A stretch of DNA of 64,000 bases from Paenibacillus sediminis (GCF_017873765.1 NZ_JAGGKP010000007.1:1-64000), one strand, 5' to 3'; counted from the stretch's first letter, positions 26,812 through 35,660 are shown. A program made the numbers and translations. The notes: a model not told the origin generated them from the letters alone.

Positions 26812-28215
26812 TTATGAAGACATCTTAGATTTATGATCTTCCGTATCAGCAATCATTTTCATTTGCTCCGGATAACCGTACGTTCCATGCTCACTAAGAT
26901 CCAGCCCGATCATCTCTTCCTCTTCTGTTACACGGATGCCGATCGTCAATTTCATCGCACCCAAAATAATAAAGGATGCAGCAAACACGAACACAAATAC
27001 GCCGACCAGACCAAGAACTTGAACACCCAATTGTTCAAAACCGCCGCCATAGAAAAGACCTGCCTTACCAACTCCCGTCTTCTCTACCAACGCCGGCGAC
27101 CCGAAAAGTCCAGTTGAAACAGCGCCCCACATACCAGCAATACCATGGACTGAGAACGCATATACGGGATCATCAAGCCCTGCACGTTCAAACCACACAG
27201 CAGTGAAAAATGTAATTAACCCTGCAACTGCGCCGATCACCACTGCCGCCCAAGGATCAACGAAAGCACAAGCGCCTGTAATCGCTACAAAAGCGGCTAG
27301 CGTACCGTTTAGCATGCTCGGAATATCTGCTTTACCGAATATAACCCAGGAGGTAATCAGTGCCGCTACAGCACCTGCTGCAGCCGCAATGTTCGTATTT
27401 AGTGCCACGAAACCAAAGAAACTATCATTTAGAGGCGTTAAAGCACTGCCTGGGTTAAATCCAAACCAACCGATCCAAATGATGATTACGCCAAGTACAG
27501 ATAATACTTGGTTATGTCCAGGGATGCTGTTTGGCTTCCCATCTTTATTGTATTTACCAAGGCGTGGTTTCAACAACAACGTAGCTGCAAGCGCCGCAGT
27601 TGCACCCGTTAAATGCACAACCGCAGATCCAGCGTAATCTTGCATTCCAAGGCTACCTAGCCATCCACCGCCCCATACCCAGTGTGCTACCACCGGATAA
27701 ATAAAGATCATAAATAATGTACCGAAAATGATATACACGCTAAGTTTCGCTCTTTCCGCCATACCGCCGCAAGCTATAGCCAGTGAAACGGCAGCGAATG
27801 AGAGTTGGAACAAAAACTTAACTGTAAGAGCTACATCTGAAAATGCGAGTGAATCAAAAGCCTTTGCATCCCCTTCACCGCTTAGAAAAAATCCAGTCGT
27901 TCCAAAAAATCCATTACCATTGCCGAACGCGAGCCCAAAGCCTAAAGCCCAAAACGCGAGAACCGCGATTCCTAAAGTTAACACTGTCTTCCCTGCGACA
28001 TGACCCGCATTTTTCATACGGACTGAGCCAGCTTCGAGCAATGCGAATCCAGCTTGCATAAAAAATACGAGCAATGCGGCCAAAAACGCAAATAACGTAT
28101 CTAACCCTACTGTTAATACCGAATTTGCAGCTCCGCCATCATCAGCAAATGCACTGACAGGAAATGCTGTTACAGCAACTATGGTTGAGAGAATACCCAA
28201 CATTCTTTTACTCAT
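26812..28215 (-). CDS. amtB: Ammonium transporter (Amt/NrgA)
   Basis: 467 residues with a signal peptide (MSKRMLGILSTIVAVTAFPVSAFA) and eleven membrane helices; the trimeric channel admits ammonium. Family marks: AGFALLEAGSVRMKN (after the first helix), DYAGSAVVHLTG and SVHGIAGMWGAV, which carry the twin pore histidines. ATG at 28215 follows GGAGAGTGGGGA; upstream codons to 28278 are leader. The promoter has a GlnR/TnrA-like box. The usual glnK (PII) partner is not downstream; DUF294 and an exonuclease take that place. Confidence 0.93.
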   Translation of the reverse strand: MSKRMLGILSTIVAVTAFPVSAFADDGGAANSVLTVGLDTLFAFLAALLVFFMQAGFALLEAGSVRMKNAGHVAGKTVLTLGIAVLAFWALGFGLAFGNGNGFFGTTGFFLSGEGDAKAFDSLAFSDVALTVKFLFQLSFAAVSLAIACGGMAERAKLSVYIIFGTLFMIFIYPVVAHWVWGGGWLGSLGMQDYAGSAVVHLTGATAALAATLLLKPRLGKYNKDGKPNSIPGHNQVLSVLGVIIIWIGWFGFNPGSALTPLNDSFFGFVALNTNIAAAAGAVAALITSWVIFGKADIPSMLNGTLAAFVAITGACAFVDPWAAVVIGAVAGLITFFTAVWFERAGLDDPVYAFSVHGIAGMWGAVSTGLFGSPALVEKTGVGKAGLFYGGGFEQLGVQVLGLVGVFVFVFAASFIILGAMKLTIGIRVTEEEEMIGLDLSEHGTYGYPEQMKMIADTEDHKSKMSS

Positions 28216-28238
28216 TTTCCCCACTCTCCATTCATTAA

Positions 28239-28255
28239 TGTAATGTTTTCTAACA
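28239..28255. promoter_or_regulatory. GlnR/TnrA-like box upstream of amt
   Basis: TGTAA-TGTTTTC-TAACA matches the GlnR/TnrA consensus TGTNA-N7-TNACA at every fixed position. It lies downstream of the predicted -10, 24 bp from the amt start, where binding would repress. Confidence 0.6.
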
Positions 28256-28276
28256 TAATTCGAAATTATTAATGTC

Positions 28277-28306
28277 ATTATACGCGTGTTAGCAAAATTT
28301 TTACAA
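28277..28306 (-). promoter_or_regulatory. Sigma-A promoter of amt
   Basis: On the minus strand: -35 TTGTAA (28306-28301), 18-bp spacer, perfect -10 TATAAT (28282-28277). A second palindrome-like element, TGTTA-N9-TTACA (28287-28305), overlaps the spacer and -35; it resembles a GlnR box but has two extra bases in the centre. Confidence 0.65.
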
Positions 28307-28465
28307 GAGTATTTTCAGAAAATTTTATAAAAATATATTTTTTGAATCAATGTGCGTTACATAACCTTACATTGATTTACATTTTCAAAAGCATGACGTT
28401 TGACTGTATGGTTCTAATTCATGTATCATATTTATATAGAATAACGAGGTGATTCAATTGGGAAT

Positions 28466-28900
28466 ATGAAGCTTTATCGTATAGGAGAGTTGGCTAAAGC
28501 AGCCAATATAAGCGAGCGGACCATTGATTATTACACAAAGCTTGGTCTCATCCAGCCCGAAAAACGCTCCCAGAAAAATTACCGATTATATAGTCATGAA
28601 ACTCTGCTTCGATTACAACGTATTAATCAATTGAAGCACGAGAAATATACATTGGAAGAGATCAAAAGTAAGCTGGATAGCTGGACCCAAGTTACTGATG
28701 AAGCCGTTTTGTCTGACAGACTTACATCACTCGAAATTCAAATGCAGCAGTTAGAGCGCGAGTTCAAAGAAATTGGTTCTATTGTAGGCAATATGAAACC
28801 AAGCCAAGCGAAGCTTGTTTTTATGAAGCTTTTACCGCAAAGCGCTGCATGTATTGAAGCTATTCGTATTCTTTTCGAGCAGGGTCCGCCAATGATGTAA
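28466..28900 (+). CDS. MerR-family transcriptional regulator
   Basis: 144 residues. N-terminal winged helix MKLYRIGELAKAANISERTI (1-20) with DYYTKLGLIQPEKRSQKNYRLY completes the MerR DNA-binding domain; a coiled-coil dimer helix (about 75-105) follows. The C-terminal 40 residues contain one cysteine only (AACIEAI), so metal sensing is not evident. AGGTGATT lies 13-18 bases upstream of the ATG. The next gene, a YugP-like peptidase, follows 30 bp later and may be co-transcribed. Confidence 0.88.
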   Translation: MKLYRIGELAKAANISERTIDYYTKLGLIQPEKRSQKNYRLYSHETLLRLQRINQLKHEKYTLEEIKSKLDSWTQVTDEAVLSDRLTSLEIQMQQLEREFKEIGSIVGNMKPSQAKLVFMKLLPQSAACIEAIRILFEQGPPMM

Positions 28901-28930
28901 ACAAATGAAGTCTATTTTGGAGGTATGAAT

Positions 28931-29617
28931 ATGTATTTTAGCGGAATGTACTTACTCATTATTATTGCTTTCATCTTCTCCCTCTGGGCACAGTTTAGAG
29001 TACAAGGTACATTTAGACGTTGGTCCGAGGTTCGGAATTACAGTGGAATGACAGGCTATGACGCTGCACGGCATATGCTTGATGCGAACGGACTTTATGA
29101 TGTCGCGATTGAACCTGTTCCTGGAGCATTGACCGACCATTACGATCCTATTCACCGTGTTGTTCGCCTATCTGAGCCTGTATACTACGAAAGCTCAATT
29201 TCAGCGATTTCAGTTGCATGCCACGAAGTGGGTCACGCGATTCAACATAAGGAAGCTTATCCAATGTTAGTGCTTCGTCACCGGATGTTCCCGGTTGTTA
29301 ATTTCGCTTCCGGAATTGCGCCATTCCTGCTTCTTGCCGGTTTCTTGTTCAGCTCATTAAATTTAATTGGTCTCGGCATTATTTTCTTCTCCGCTGCCGT
29401 TGCTTTCCAAGTCGTTACATTGCCAGTGGAATTTAACGCCAGCAACCGAGCACGCGAAGTTATGGTTTCTGAAGGATATATTACGAATGAAGAAGAGCGA
29501 GGAGTAGCGAAGGTGCTAAATGCCGCAGCACTCACTTATGTGGCTGCAGCGCTAATCTCGATACTCGAGCTGATTCGATACATCTTAATATTCACAGGCA
29601 GCAGCCGCGACGAATAA
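28931..29617 (+). CDS. yugP: YugP-like membrane zinc metallopeptidase
   Basis: 228 residues. One N-terminal membrane helix (about 5-23), the zinc motif HEVGHAIQH (about 98-106), then two to three more hydrophobic segments. Downstream residue pattern LPVEFNASNRA (about 161-171) supplies the third ligand glutamate as in the family. Substrate unknown; likely membrane protein quality control. ATG 28931 is chosen over 28925 because GGAGG ends seven bases before it. A bidirectional terminator follows. Confidence 0.88.
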   Translation: MYFSGMYLLIIIAFIFSLWAQFRVQGTFRRWSEVRNYSGMTGYDAARHMLDANGLYDVAIEPVPGALTDHYDPIHRVVRLSEPVYYESSISAISVACHEVGHAIQHKEAYPMLVLRHRMFPVVNFASGIAPFLLLAGFLFSSLNLIGLGIIFFSAAVAFQVVTLPVEFNASNRAREVMVSEGYITNEEERGVAKVLNAAALTYVAAALISILELIRYILIFTGSSRDE

Positions 29618-29628
29618 GGTTAAATAAC

Positions 29629-29666
29629 AAATACCCCAGTTCGGTCAAGAACCGACTGGGGTATTT
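29629..29666. terminator. Bidirectional terminator
   Basis: AAATACCCCAGTTCGGT / ACCGACTGGGGTATTT hairpin between yugP and the convergent LysR gene; the right arm contains the LysR stop codon. Confidence 0.88.
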
Positions 29667-30556
29667 CTATCTAATCCGAAATATTCAAGCAAAAATGTAC
29701 GGAACGATTGAGCGACCTGCGGCAACTTATCATCTGCACGATGGATAAGACCTATTGTTCTCGTAATGCGCGGTTCAGAAATTCGTACACGAGCTGGCTG
29801 AAGCGGATTCGTCTGAAAGAGCGCTATCTCTGGCAATAGACTCACTCCCATACCAGCAGCAACCAGACCTCTGATCGCATCAGTCTCTTCCCCTTCAAAA
29901 GCGATTTTCGGTGTGAAGCCCGCTTCCAAACAAGCTTGCCATACAATGGGTCTGAGTGAATATCCACTGCTGAACATGACAAACTTGTCGTCCTTAAGCT
30001 GCTCTAATCGAATACTTTCTTCATTTGCTAAAGGGTGATTAGGAGGAAGAATGGCGAACAATTCCTCTGTCAGCACAACCTCTCCTGCCACTTGGTCATT
30101 TTTCTCGGGAAAAGGTGACACAAACGCTAAATCCACTTCTGCTGAAATGACATCTCGAATCAAGGAAGGGTACATTCCCTGTTTGAAACGAAACCTTACA
30201 TTCGGATACTTCTTCCGAAATTCTGCTACAATTGAAGGAATTAAATGAATGCCTAAACTATGCGGAAATCCAATGCGAATTTCTCCCTTCTCAGGGTCAA
30301 GAAATTCATGAACTTCTAATACAGCTTTATCAATATCTTTTAGAATATTTTCAATACGTTTACAAAACATCTGTCCAACTGGCGTTAACTGCAAATTTCT
30401 GCCTTTCTGCATAAACAGACTCACGCCAATTTCCTCTTCAAGTTGATGGATTTGCCGGCTTACCGCCGACTGAGCCACATGCAGTTCTTCAGCCGCCTGT
30501 GTCACATGCTCTTTGTTAGCCACTTTCACAAAATACTGTAACTGTCTCAGTTCCAC
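29645..30556 (-). CDS. LysR-family regulator, GltC-like
   Basis: 303 residues. N-terminal helix-turn-helix MELRQLQYFVKVANKEHVTQ with LHVAQSAVSRQIHQLEEEIG, then a periplasmic-binding-type effector domain. Several blocks read like B. subtilis GltC: EHVTQAAEELHVAQSA, FLDPEKGEIRIGFPHSLG, GLVAAGMGVSLLPE. GltC activates glutamate synthase genes in response to 2-oxoglutarate and glutamate; gltAB are not in this window. Start is GTG at 30556, with GGAG eleven bases upstream. Its closeness to amt may be chance. Confidence 0.87.
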   Translation of the reverse strand: MELRQLQYFVKVANKEHVTQAAEELHVAQSAVSRQIHQLEEEIGVSLFMQKGRNLQLTPVGQMFCKRIENILKDIDKAVLEVHEFLDPEKGEIRIGFPHSLGIHLIPSIVAEFRKKYPNVRFRFKQGMYPSLIRDVISAEVDLAFVSPFPEKNDQVAGEVVLTEELFAILPPNHPLANEESIRLEQLKDDKFVMFSSGYSLRPIVWQACLEAGFTPKIAFEGEETDAIRGLVAAGMGVSLLPEIALFQTNPLQPARVRISEPRITRTIGLIHRADDKLPQVAQSFRTFLLEYFGLDRNTPVGS

Positions 30557-30643
30557 CTAACTGATCGCTCCATTCTGCACATTGCTGAACAATTTTTTCT
30601 ATTCATGGTATAACTTAAATGTATCACGCGGTTTACCGCTTTA

Positions 30644-31267
30644 TCAACGGATTTTCTTTGGTTTTTTGATACGAATCAGCAGGCCATAAATGAAAAAGCC
30701 GCCGATCAGACCACCCAAATGAGCCATCAAATTAATATTCGAAGCAACGAAAGAGTATACGATACCGATGATAAGCAATGTATACAACGTTTTACGCGAT
30801 GCTTCGTCCATCATTCCTCTTTGGAAGAAAGCAATATATAAAAAGGCACCATAAACACCATAGATCGCACCTGAAGCACCTACAGTGTATGTAGGCTCTC
30901 CAAGATGGTTAAACTGTGCTATCGAAACGATATTGCCTAATAGTCCGCTTAGCAAGTAGAGAAGCACATATTTAAAGGAGCCTAGTAGCCGCTCAAGCGG
31001 AGGGGCAAATACTAGTAAGGCGAAGCAGTTAAATAACAAATGATCAAATCCATGATGTAAAAACAGCGACGATACATATCTCCACCACTCACTCGCATAC
31101 GGACCGACATTCGTCAAAGCTCCAAACCGAATAAGCGTTTCATCATTCATAGATCCGCCGTTAAACATAAGCACGATGAACATAATGATATTGGCAAGTA
31201 GAATCAACGTCGTTATTGGATATGCTCTGACGTAGCCTTTACCATTTTCATAACGAATAAATATCAT
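30644..31267 (-). CDS. Rhomboid-family intramembrane serine protease
   Basis: 207 residues with six membrane helices. The catalytic serine is in TVGASGAIYGVYG (about 127-139) and the histidine in NINLMAHLGGLIGGF (about 179-193); the HHGFDHLLFN motif (about 72-81) also fits. It cuts membrane proteins within or next to the bilayer. ATG at 31267 follows AAAGGAAGG by five bases; the longer frame to 31336 is leader. Divergent from tpx with an 87-bp shared promoter region. Confidence 0.88.
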   Translation of the reverse strand: MIFIRYENGKGYVRAYPITTLILLANIIMFIVLMFNGGSMNDETLIRFGALTNVGPYASEWWRYVSSLFLHHGFDHLLFNCFALLVFAPPLERLLGSFKYVLLYLLSGLLGNIVSIAQFNHLGEPTYTVGASGAIYGVYGAFLYIAFFQRGMMDEASRKTLYTLLIIGIVYSFVASNINLMAHLGGLIGGFFIYGLLIRIKKPKKIR

Positions 31268-31354
31268 GACAACCTTCCTTTGCTCTTTTAAAAGGATTAT
31301 AATTAATTTTGGAAATGAACACCAAACCATTTTCAATTAAGGAGGAGATTACAT

Positions 31355-31873
31355 ATGGCGCAAGAACGTACAGGTGTAGCTACGATTAAAGGCAACCCGC
31401 TTACACTAATCGGACCAGAACTCAAAGCAGGTGATACTGCACCCGATTTTACACTTAATAAAAGCTTATTTGAAGAAGTATCCCTCAAAGATTTCGAGGG
31501 CAAAATTAAATTAATTAGTGTAGTTCCTTCACTTGATACAGGTGTATGCGACGCTCAGACCCGTCGTTTTAACGAAGAAGCTGACAGTCTAGGCGATAAA
31601 GTCGTCATTCTCACCGTAAGTGTAGATACTCCATTTGCCCAAGAACGCTGGTGCGGAGCTGCCGGTGTAGACCGCGTCATTACATTATCGGACTACAAGA
31701 ACAATTCATTCGGCGAAGCTTACGGCGTCCTTATTAAAGAACTCAAGCTCGACATGCGTGCTATCTTCGTGCTCGACGAGAACAACAAAATTCATTACGT
31801 ACAATATTTGCGTGAAATGACTGAGCACCCAGATTACGAAAAAGCACTGGCTGCCGTTAAAGAGCTGCTGTAA
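31355..31873 (+). CDS. tpx: Thiol peroxidase
   Basis: 172-residue atypical 2-Cys peroxiredoxin that reduces peroxides with thioredoxin. Peroxidatic cysteine in [16 protein letters not shown] (about 58-73), resolving cysteine in [10 protein letters not shown] (about 96-105). Length and motif spacing are standard. AAGGAGGAG lies nine bases before the ATG. Its own terminator follows. Confidence 0.94.
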   Translation: MAQERTGVATIKGNPLTLIGPELKAGDTAPDFTLNKSLFEEVSLKDFEGKIKLISVVPSLDTGVCDAQTRRFNEEADSLGDKVVILTVSVDTPFAQERWCGAAGVDRVITLSDYKNNSFGEAYGVLIKELKLDMRAIFVLDENNKIHYVQYLREMTEHPDYEKALAAVKELL

Positions 31874-31886
31874 TATTCGAAAAATA

Positions 31887-31918
31887 AAAGCGAGTGAAGG
31901 AAAACCTTCCTCGCTTTT
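31887..31918. terminator. Terminator after tpx
   Basis: AAAAGCGAG.GAAGG / CCTTCCTCGCTTTT hairpin; T-rich downstream on the plus strand. Probably also serves the convergent gene ending at 31926. Confidence 0.85.
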
Positions 31919-31925
31919 CTTCATT

Positions 31926-32318
31926 TCATTCTACGATTCTATAGCTCGCCAGTTTCTTATCTAATGCAGCATATAACTGAACAATTGTCCGATAATTCGA
32001 GCCAAGATCGCCCAATGATCCGCGGGAAGCTGAATAAATATCAACTGAGCTTCTTACAGGAGTTACCGAGATAATTGATACTGTAATATCCATCGTCCGA
32101 CCGAACGCTGTTCGCTTCTCAAGTGTAATTTCACCTACACTTTTCACTTCATGCAGCACCTTATAGCCCGGAATTTTCTTCAAAGTGGAAGTTACTTCTT
32201 CCCAAATCTTATCTTTAGACAGGTTATAATAATGCGTTTTCAATTTCGGATCTTTTGCACGGTCGCTTGTTCCTTCTTGACTGCGTGCGAGTCCGACGAA
32301 AATTCTTTTGAGCGACAA
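31926..32318 (-). CDS. DUF1499-like small protein
   Basis: 130 residues starting at TTG with AGGGGGAAG in front. The pattern VLHEVKSVGEITLEKRTAFGRTMD (in two parts) and SASRGSLGDLGSNYRTI near the C terminus resembles DUF1499 proteins, whose function is unknown. No signal peptide or membrane helix, unlike many family members. The start lies about 80 bp after a strong terminator that ends a promoter-driven leader or small RNA, so this gene may be controlled by attenuation. Confidence 0.65.
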   Translation of the reverse strand: MSLKRIFVGLARSQEGTSDRAKDPKLKTHYYNLSKDKIWEEVTSTLKKIPGYKVLHEVKSVGEITLEKRTAFGRTMDITVSIISVTPVRSSVDIYSASRGSLGDLGSNYRTIVQLYAALDKKLASYRIVE

Positions 32319-32395
32319 GCCGCTTCCCCCTTTTCATTCCGCTTTATCTCTACTCTTTAGTTTATCATTGTTACTGCTGAAACAAAAGGGGAATG

Positions 32396-32444
32396 AAAAC
32401 AAAAACACCATGCTTACCGACAAATGTCGATATCACATGGTGTT
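32396..32444 (-). terminator. Terminator of the predicted small RNA
   Basis: AACACCATG / CATGGTGTT arms with an inner CGACA / TGTCG stem, then TTTTGTTTTC on the minus strand. Confidence 0.85.
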
Positions 32445-32647
32445 GACTCATTATGTAATTATACCCGCTTATGCCGTCCAGTTACATTGTCTCTGAACCT
32501 GCTACAGCAGGTGGGTGATCTCAGAACCGTTTTTGAAGTCCCCGCATCATATAGATAGGGCTTTCCAGCTGCGTTTCTATGTTGATCTCCCTAGACATCA
32601 TCATTGGTTCAAAACAACGAAGAACCGTGACGTACATTGCAGGATGT
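32396..32647 (-). ncRNA. Predicted small RNA or attenuated leader, about 250 nt
   Basis: A stretch without a gene has its own promoter (32654-32682) and ends in a strong terminator (32396-32444). Between them the minus strand can form a long rod: TTTTGAA / TTCAAAA in the middle, ATCA..ATAGA / TCTAT.TGAT towards the tip, plus a perfect hairpin ACCTGC-TGTA-GCAGGT. The rod with a pyrimidine-rich bubble recalls 6S RNA, but I could not find a convincing closing stem. It may instead be a terminator-controlled leader of the DUF1499-like gene (start 32318). Confidence 0.5.
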
Positions 32648-32653
32648 ATTGTT

Positions 32654-32682
32654 ATTATAGCCTTTTCTATGTTAAAAGTAAA
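32654..32682 (-). promoter_or_regulatory. Promoter of the predicted small RNA
   Basis: Minus strand -35 TTTACT (32682-32677), 17-bp spacer, perfect -10 TATAAT (32659-32654). A palindrome TAAACGTTTA (32679-32688) overlaps the -35 and is similar to a CcpA cre core, though it lacks the consensus TG. Confidence 0.6.
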
Positions 32683-32709
32683 CGTTTAAGACGGTTATAG
32701 ACTCATCCA

Positions 32710-33459
32710 TTATTCACCATTTTGCGTGCTCTGCATCTCTTCATTTTGCTTGGCTTGCTCGAGCTGATGCTGCATTTTCAAATATACAGCATAAAAATTA
32801 AAGAATGCCCACCAAGCGATTAGACAGCTGGCACATAGCACAAGAATGAATGTATATTTAAATCCAATAAAGATAATTGCAGCAGTTCCAGCAAGTGTCA
32901 TGATCGCCCGAACAGGTCTGATGAGTGTCACGAGAATCGCATTTTTAATCATTTGAAATACACCCATATGGTAATGGACGAGCATAGAGAAGAAATTAAA
33001 CAATGAAAGTGCTAATAGCAGCAGCATGAGCAGCATAACAATGCCTACAAATTGCAAATTGTCAAATTTGGTCATATAGACCGTATAGTCAATATAAATC
33101 ACAAAAAAGAGCAGCGTATAGAAAACACCGCCAACAAGGCTTTGTTTGTAATTTTCTTTATATCCTAGGAAATATGTCTTAATGATAGGAACATCCGACT
33201 CACCCATTACCCATTTACGAACTAAGGAGAAAAGCCCCCCAGTTGCAGGGAATAATACAAATGGTGCAATAATCCCCATCGCCCAGTTCATCGATAAGGA
33301 CTCGTTCGTCATTTCTGGATTTTGCATCAATAACAATTTCATGATCAGAAAAAATAAAAATGGAGATGAGCATATGAGCCACAGAAAATTGCCGCCCACG
33401 ATTCTCATAATCCATTCTGATATTCTGTAAAGCCCGCCCATTGCTCCTTTAAATTCCAA
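32710..33459 (-). CDS. YesL-family (DUF624) membrane protein
   Basis: 249 residues with five to six hydrophobic helices and a charged glutamine-rich tail (QLEQAKQNEEMQ). The N-terminal GLYRISEWIMRIVGGNFLW and the P-x(n)-GLFSLVRKW pattern near residue 80 are typical of DUF624/YesL, a family of unknown function often found near carbohydrate ABC transporters and two-component systems. None of those is adjacent. Start is TTG at 33459, eight bases after AGGGGGCG. Confidence 0.8.
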   Translation of the reverse strand: MEFKGAMGGLYRISEWIMRIVGGNFLWLICSSPFLFFLIMKLLLMQNPEMTNESLSMNWAMGIIAPFVLFPATGGLFSLVRKWVMGESDVPIIKTYFLGYKENYKQSLVGGVFYTLLFFVIYIDYTVYMTKFDNLQFVGIVMLLMLLLLALSLFNFFSMLVHYHMGVFQMIKNAILVTLIRPVRAIMTLAGTAAIIFIGFKYTFILVLCASCLIAWWAFFNFYAVYLKMQHQLEQAKQNEEMQSTQNGE

Positions 33460-33635
33460 TGATAAGACGCCCCCTTAGTGAACATTTATTCTACTATCTA
33501 TTTTAGCCTAAATAGAGAGCACAGTTCCACGCCCAATTTTTATAGAGTAGGTCATGGTTTAATCTTTAAAACAACGAACGCCATAGTATATAACGTAATT
33601 TCAAATGATTTGACTTGTTAAAGGAGGTTACAACA

Positions 33636-33740
33636 ATGCATTACGGTTACGGTTACGGAGGAGGACTCTGGACGTCTACTGGTACAATACTGGTATTGTT
33701 CATTTTGTTAGTCATTATTACACGTACTTTCGTGTGGTAA
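33636..33740 (+). CDS. YjcZ-like glycine-rich membrane peptide (34 aa)
   Basis: Short frame MHYGYGYGGGLWTSTGTI followed by one hydrophobic helix (about 19-31) and stop. The Tyr/Gly-rich head plus single helix matches the YjcZ/sporulation-associated small peptide family of Bacillales. AAAGGAGG lies ten bases before the ATG, a very strong site. A bidirectional hairpin follows. Probably membrane-inserted; function unknown. Confidence 0.75.
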   Translation: MHYGYGYGGGLWTSTGTILVLFILLVIITRTFVW

Positions 33741-33790
33741 TGCATTCACTCGAAGTACCAAGATAACGAATAGGTTGTTCTCCTCAATTA

Positions 33791-33830
33791 AGCAAAGAAG
33801 ACGAAGTGCGACCCACTTCGTCTTCTTGCT
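33791..33830. terminator. Bidirectional terminator
   Basis: AAGAAGACGAAGTG / CACTTCGTCTTCTT hairpin with a 5-nt loop between the small peptide gene and the convergent helicase gene. Confidence 0.8.
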
Positions 33831-33842
33831 ATTTATGAAACA

Positions 33843-35426
33843 TTATTTTTCAAAAGATGCTTCTTCTTTTTTGGATGCTGGACGACGATTATTGTCGAAA
33901 TCCGAACGCGGCTTGCGATCTCCGCGAGAGTATTCGCGTTCAGAGCTGCGACTGCCGTCTTTATTTCCGCGGTAACCTCCTCCGCGTCGATCTCCGCCAT
34001 CACGGCCTTGTCGATTATAAAAACCGGAGCCATTGCCTCTGCCGCCATAGCCGCCAGATGGTTTACGACCGCTCGAACGAATATCCGGTTTGCGGCGTTT
34101 CACACGAATAGGCTCTTCAGGAGTAAGCTCGATTTGAGTGTTATCATTCTTATTGCCAGTCAGTAATTTCATCGCCGCAGAGAGCAATTGTACGGAATCA
34201 TACTCTTCCAAAAGATGAATCGCAATTCCTTTATATTCATTGATTTCGCCTTGCTGAACAATTTCAAGCAGACGCTCTGCCATTAAACGTTGTTTACCTT
34301 CAATTGCTTCCGCAATGGTTGGAAGTGGTTTACGAGGAATGCGATGGCGCGTAACTTTTTCAATGAAATGAAGGTGTTCAATTTCACGAGGCGTTACGAA
34401 CGACCATGCTTTACCTTCTTTACCAGCACGACCAGTACGTCCAATACGATGAACATAGCTCTCAGGATCTTGAGGAAGGTCAAAGTTAATAACATGAGTT
34501 ACACCAGACACGTCCAAACCGCGAGCAGCTACGTCTGTAGCAACCAATACGTCGATGCTTCCATCACGGAACTTACGCATCACTGTATCGCGCTGATTTT
34601 GTGACAGGTCGCCATGAAGACCGTCCGCTGAGTATCCTCTCTTCTGAAGCGCTTCAGACAGCTCATCAACACGGCGTTTCGTTCTGCCGAACACAATAGC
34701 AAGCTCAGGTGATTCCATATCAAGTAAACGAGTAAGTGCATCAAATTTTTGACGTTCATGTACTTCGATATAAGCTTGTTCAATAAGTGGAGCACTAACC
34801 TGTTTCGGAATCACAGATACATGCTGAGGATTGTTAAGAAACTGCTGCGCAAGTTTTTGAATGTTCGGCGGCATCGTCGCGGAGAAAAGCATCGTTTGAC
34901 GATCTTTAGGAACCAACTGTAAAATAGCTTGGATGTCGTCCATGAATCCCATGTCTAGCATTTCATCCGCTTCGTCCAATACAACCATTTTGACATCGTC
35001 AAGTTTAATCGTTTTGCGATTAATATGATCTAGAAGCCGTCCAGGCGTACCGATAATCACTTGTGGTTTTTTCTTCAGAGCGCGAATTTGGCGAACGATA
35101 TCTTGGCCGCCATAAATCGGCAATGTGCGAATACCTTTAAAACGCGAAAGTTTTTCAATTTCATCTGCTACTTGAATCGCAAGTTCCCGAGTTGGGGTCA
35201 TGATGAGTGCGACAATTCGATCTTCTTCTTTAGAGATTTTGCTAATTAGAGGAATACCGAACGCTGCCGTCTTTCCTGTTCCTGTTTGCGCTTGGCCGAT
35301 CATATCACTGCCTGATAGCGCAATTGGAATCGACTGAGCTTGAATCGGTGTTGCCTCTTCAAAGCCAAGTTCTGTAATTGCTTGAAGCACTTTAGGCTCC
35401 AAGCCAAATTCTGCGAAAGTTTTCAA
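33843..35426 (-). CDS. cshA: DEAD-box RNA helicase, CshA-like
   Basis: 527 residues. All helicase motifs are present: Q motif [23 protein letters not shown], Ia [25 protein letters not shown] and [14 protein letters not shown]-terminal region is followed by an RGG-like basic tail ([18 protein letters not shown]) that binds RNA. CshA works with the RNA degradosome and in cold adaptation. TTG at 35426 is chosen: AAGGAG lies ten bases before, and the longer frame to 35516 has no site and non-family sequence. Long structured leader upstream. Confidence 0.92.
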   Translation of the reverse strand: MKTFAEFGLEPKVLQAITELGFEEATPIQAQSIPIALSGSDMIGQAQTGTGKTAAFGIPLISKISKEEDRIVALIMTPTRELAIQVADEIEKLSRFKGIRTLPIYGGQDIVRQIRALKKKPQVIIGTPGRLLDHINRKTIKLDDVKMVVLDEADEMLDMGFMDDIQAILQLVPKDRQTMLFSATMPPNIQKLAQQFLNNPQHVSVIPKQVSAPLIEQAYIEVHERQKFDALTRLLDMESPELAIVFGRTKRRVDELSEALQKRGYSADGLHGDLSQNQRDTVMRKFRDGSIDVLVATDVAARGLDVSGVTHVINFDLPQDPESYVHRIGRTGRAGKEGKAWSFVTPREIEHLHFIEKVTRHRIPRKPLPTIAEAIEGKQRLMAERLLEIVQQGEINEYKGIAIHLLEEYDSVQLLSAAMKLLTGNKNDNTQIELTPEEPIRVKRRKPDIRSSGRKPSGGYGGRGNGSGFYNRQGRDGGDRRGGGYRGNKDGSRSSEREYSRGDRKPRSDFDNNRRPASKKEEASFEK

Positions 35427-35660
35427 ATTTTTCAAACTCCTTCTATATGGTGGACAATCCACTGGTCTTATCTGTATTCTTAAGTAGCGGTAAACATTTA
35501 TAGGCTGTCCCATCATACAACTATCGTTGCACGGTATTGTTACATTTCATAAGGTTTAGCCGGGGGAATCTACCCCTGGGTTGTACAAAATTATTACATC
35601 CACATTGAAGCTTCTATCTTCAGGTGGAAGATCCCTACTCAAGAATATCCTTAACATTAT
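35427..35660 (-). other. Structured 5' leader of cshA
   Basis: About 230 bp without a gene upstream of cshA. Hairpins visible on the minus strand include CCACCTGAAG / CTTCAATGTGG (about 35590-35617) and CCAGGGG / CCCCCGG (about 35559-35580). Long structured leaders are common on cold-shock helicase genes; no known riboswitch was recognised. Confidence 0.4.

Noticed and set aside
27203-28061. Plus-strand frames opposite amt
   Set aside because: Alanine/proline-rich shadows of the membrane-protein codons.
32480-32560. TPP riboswitch (CTGAGAT..ACCC on the minus strand)
   Set aside because: Only part of the motif is there; the conserved GAACCTGA half and its order are missing.
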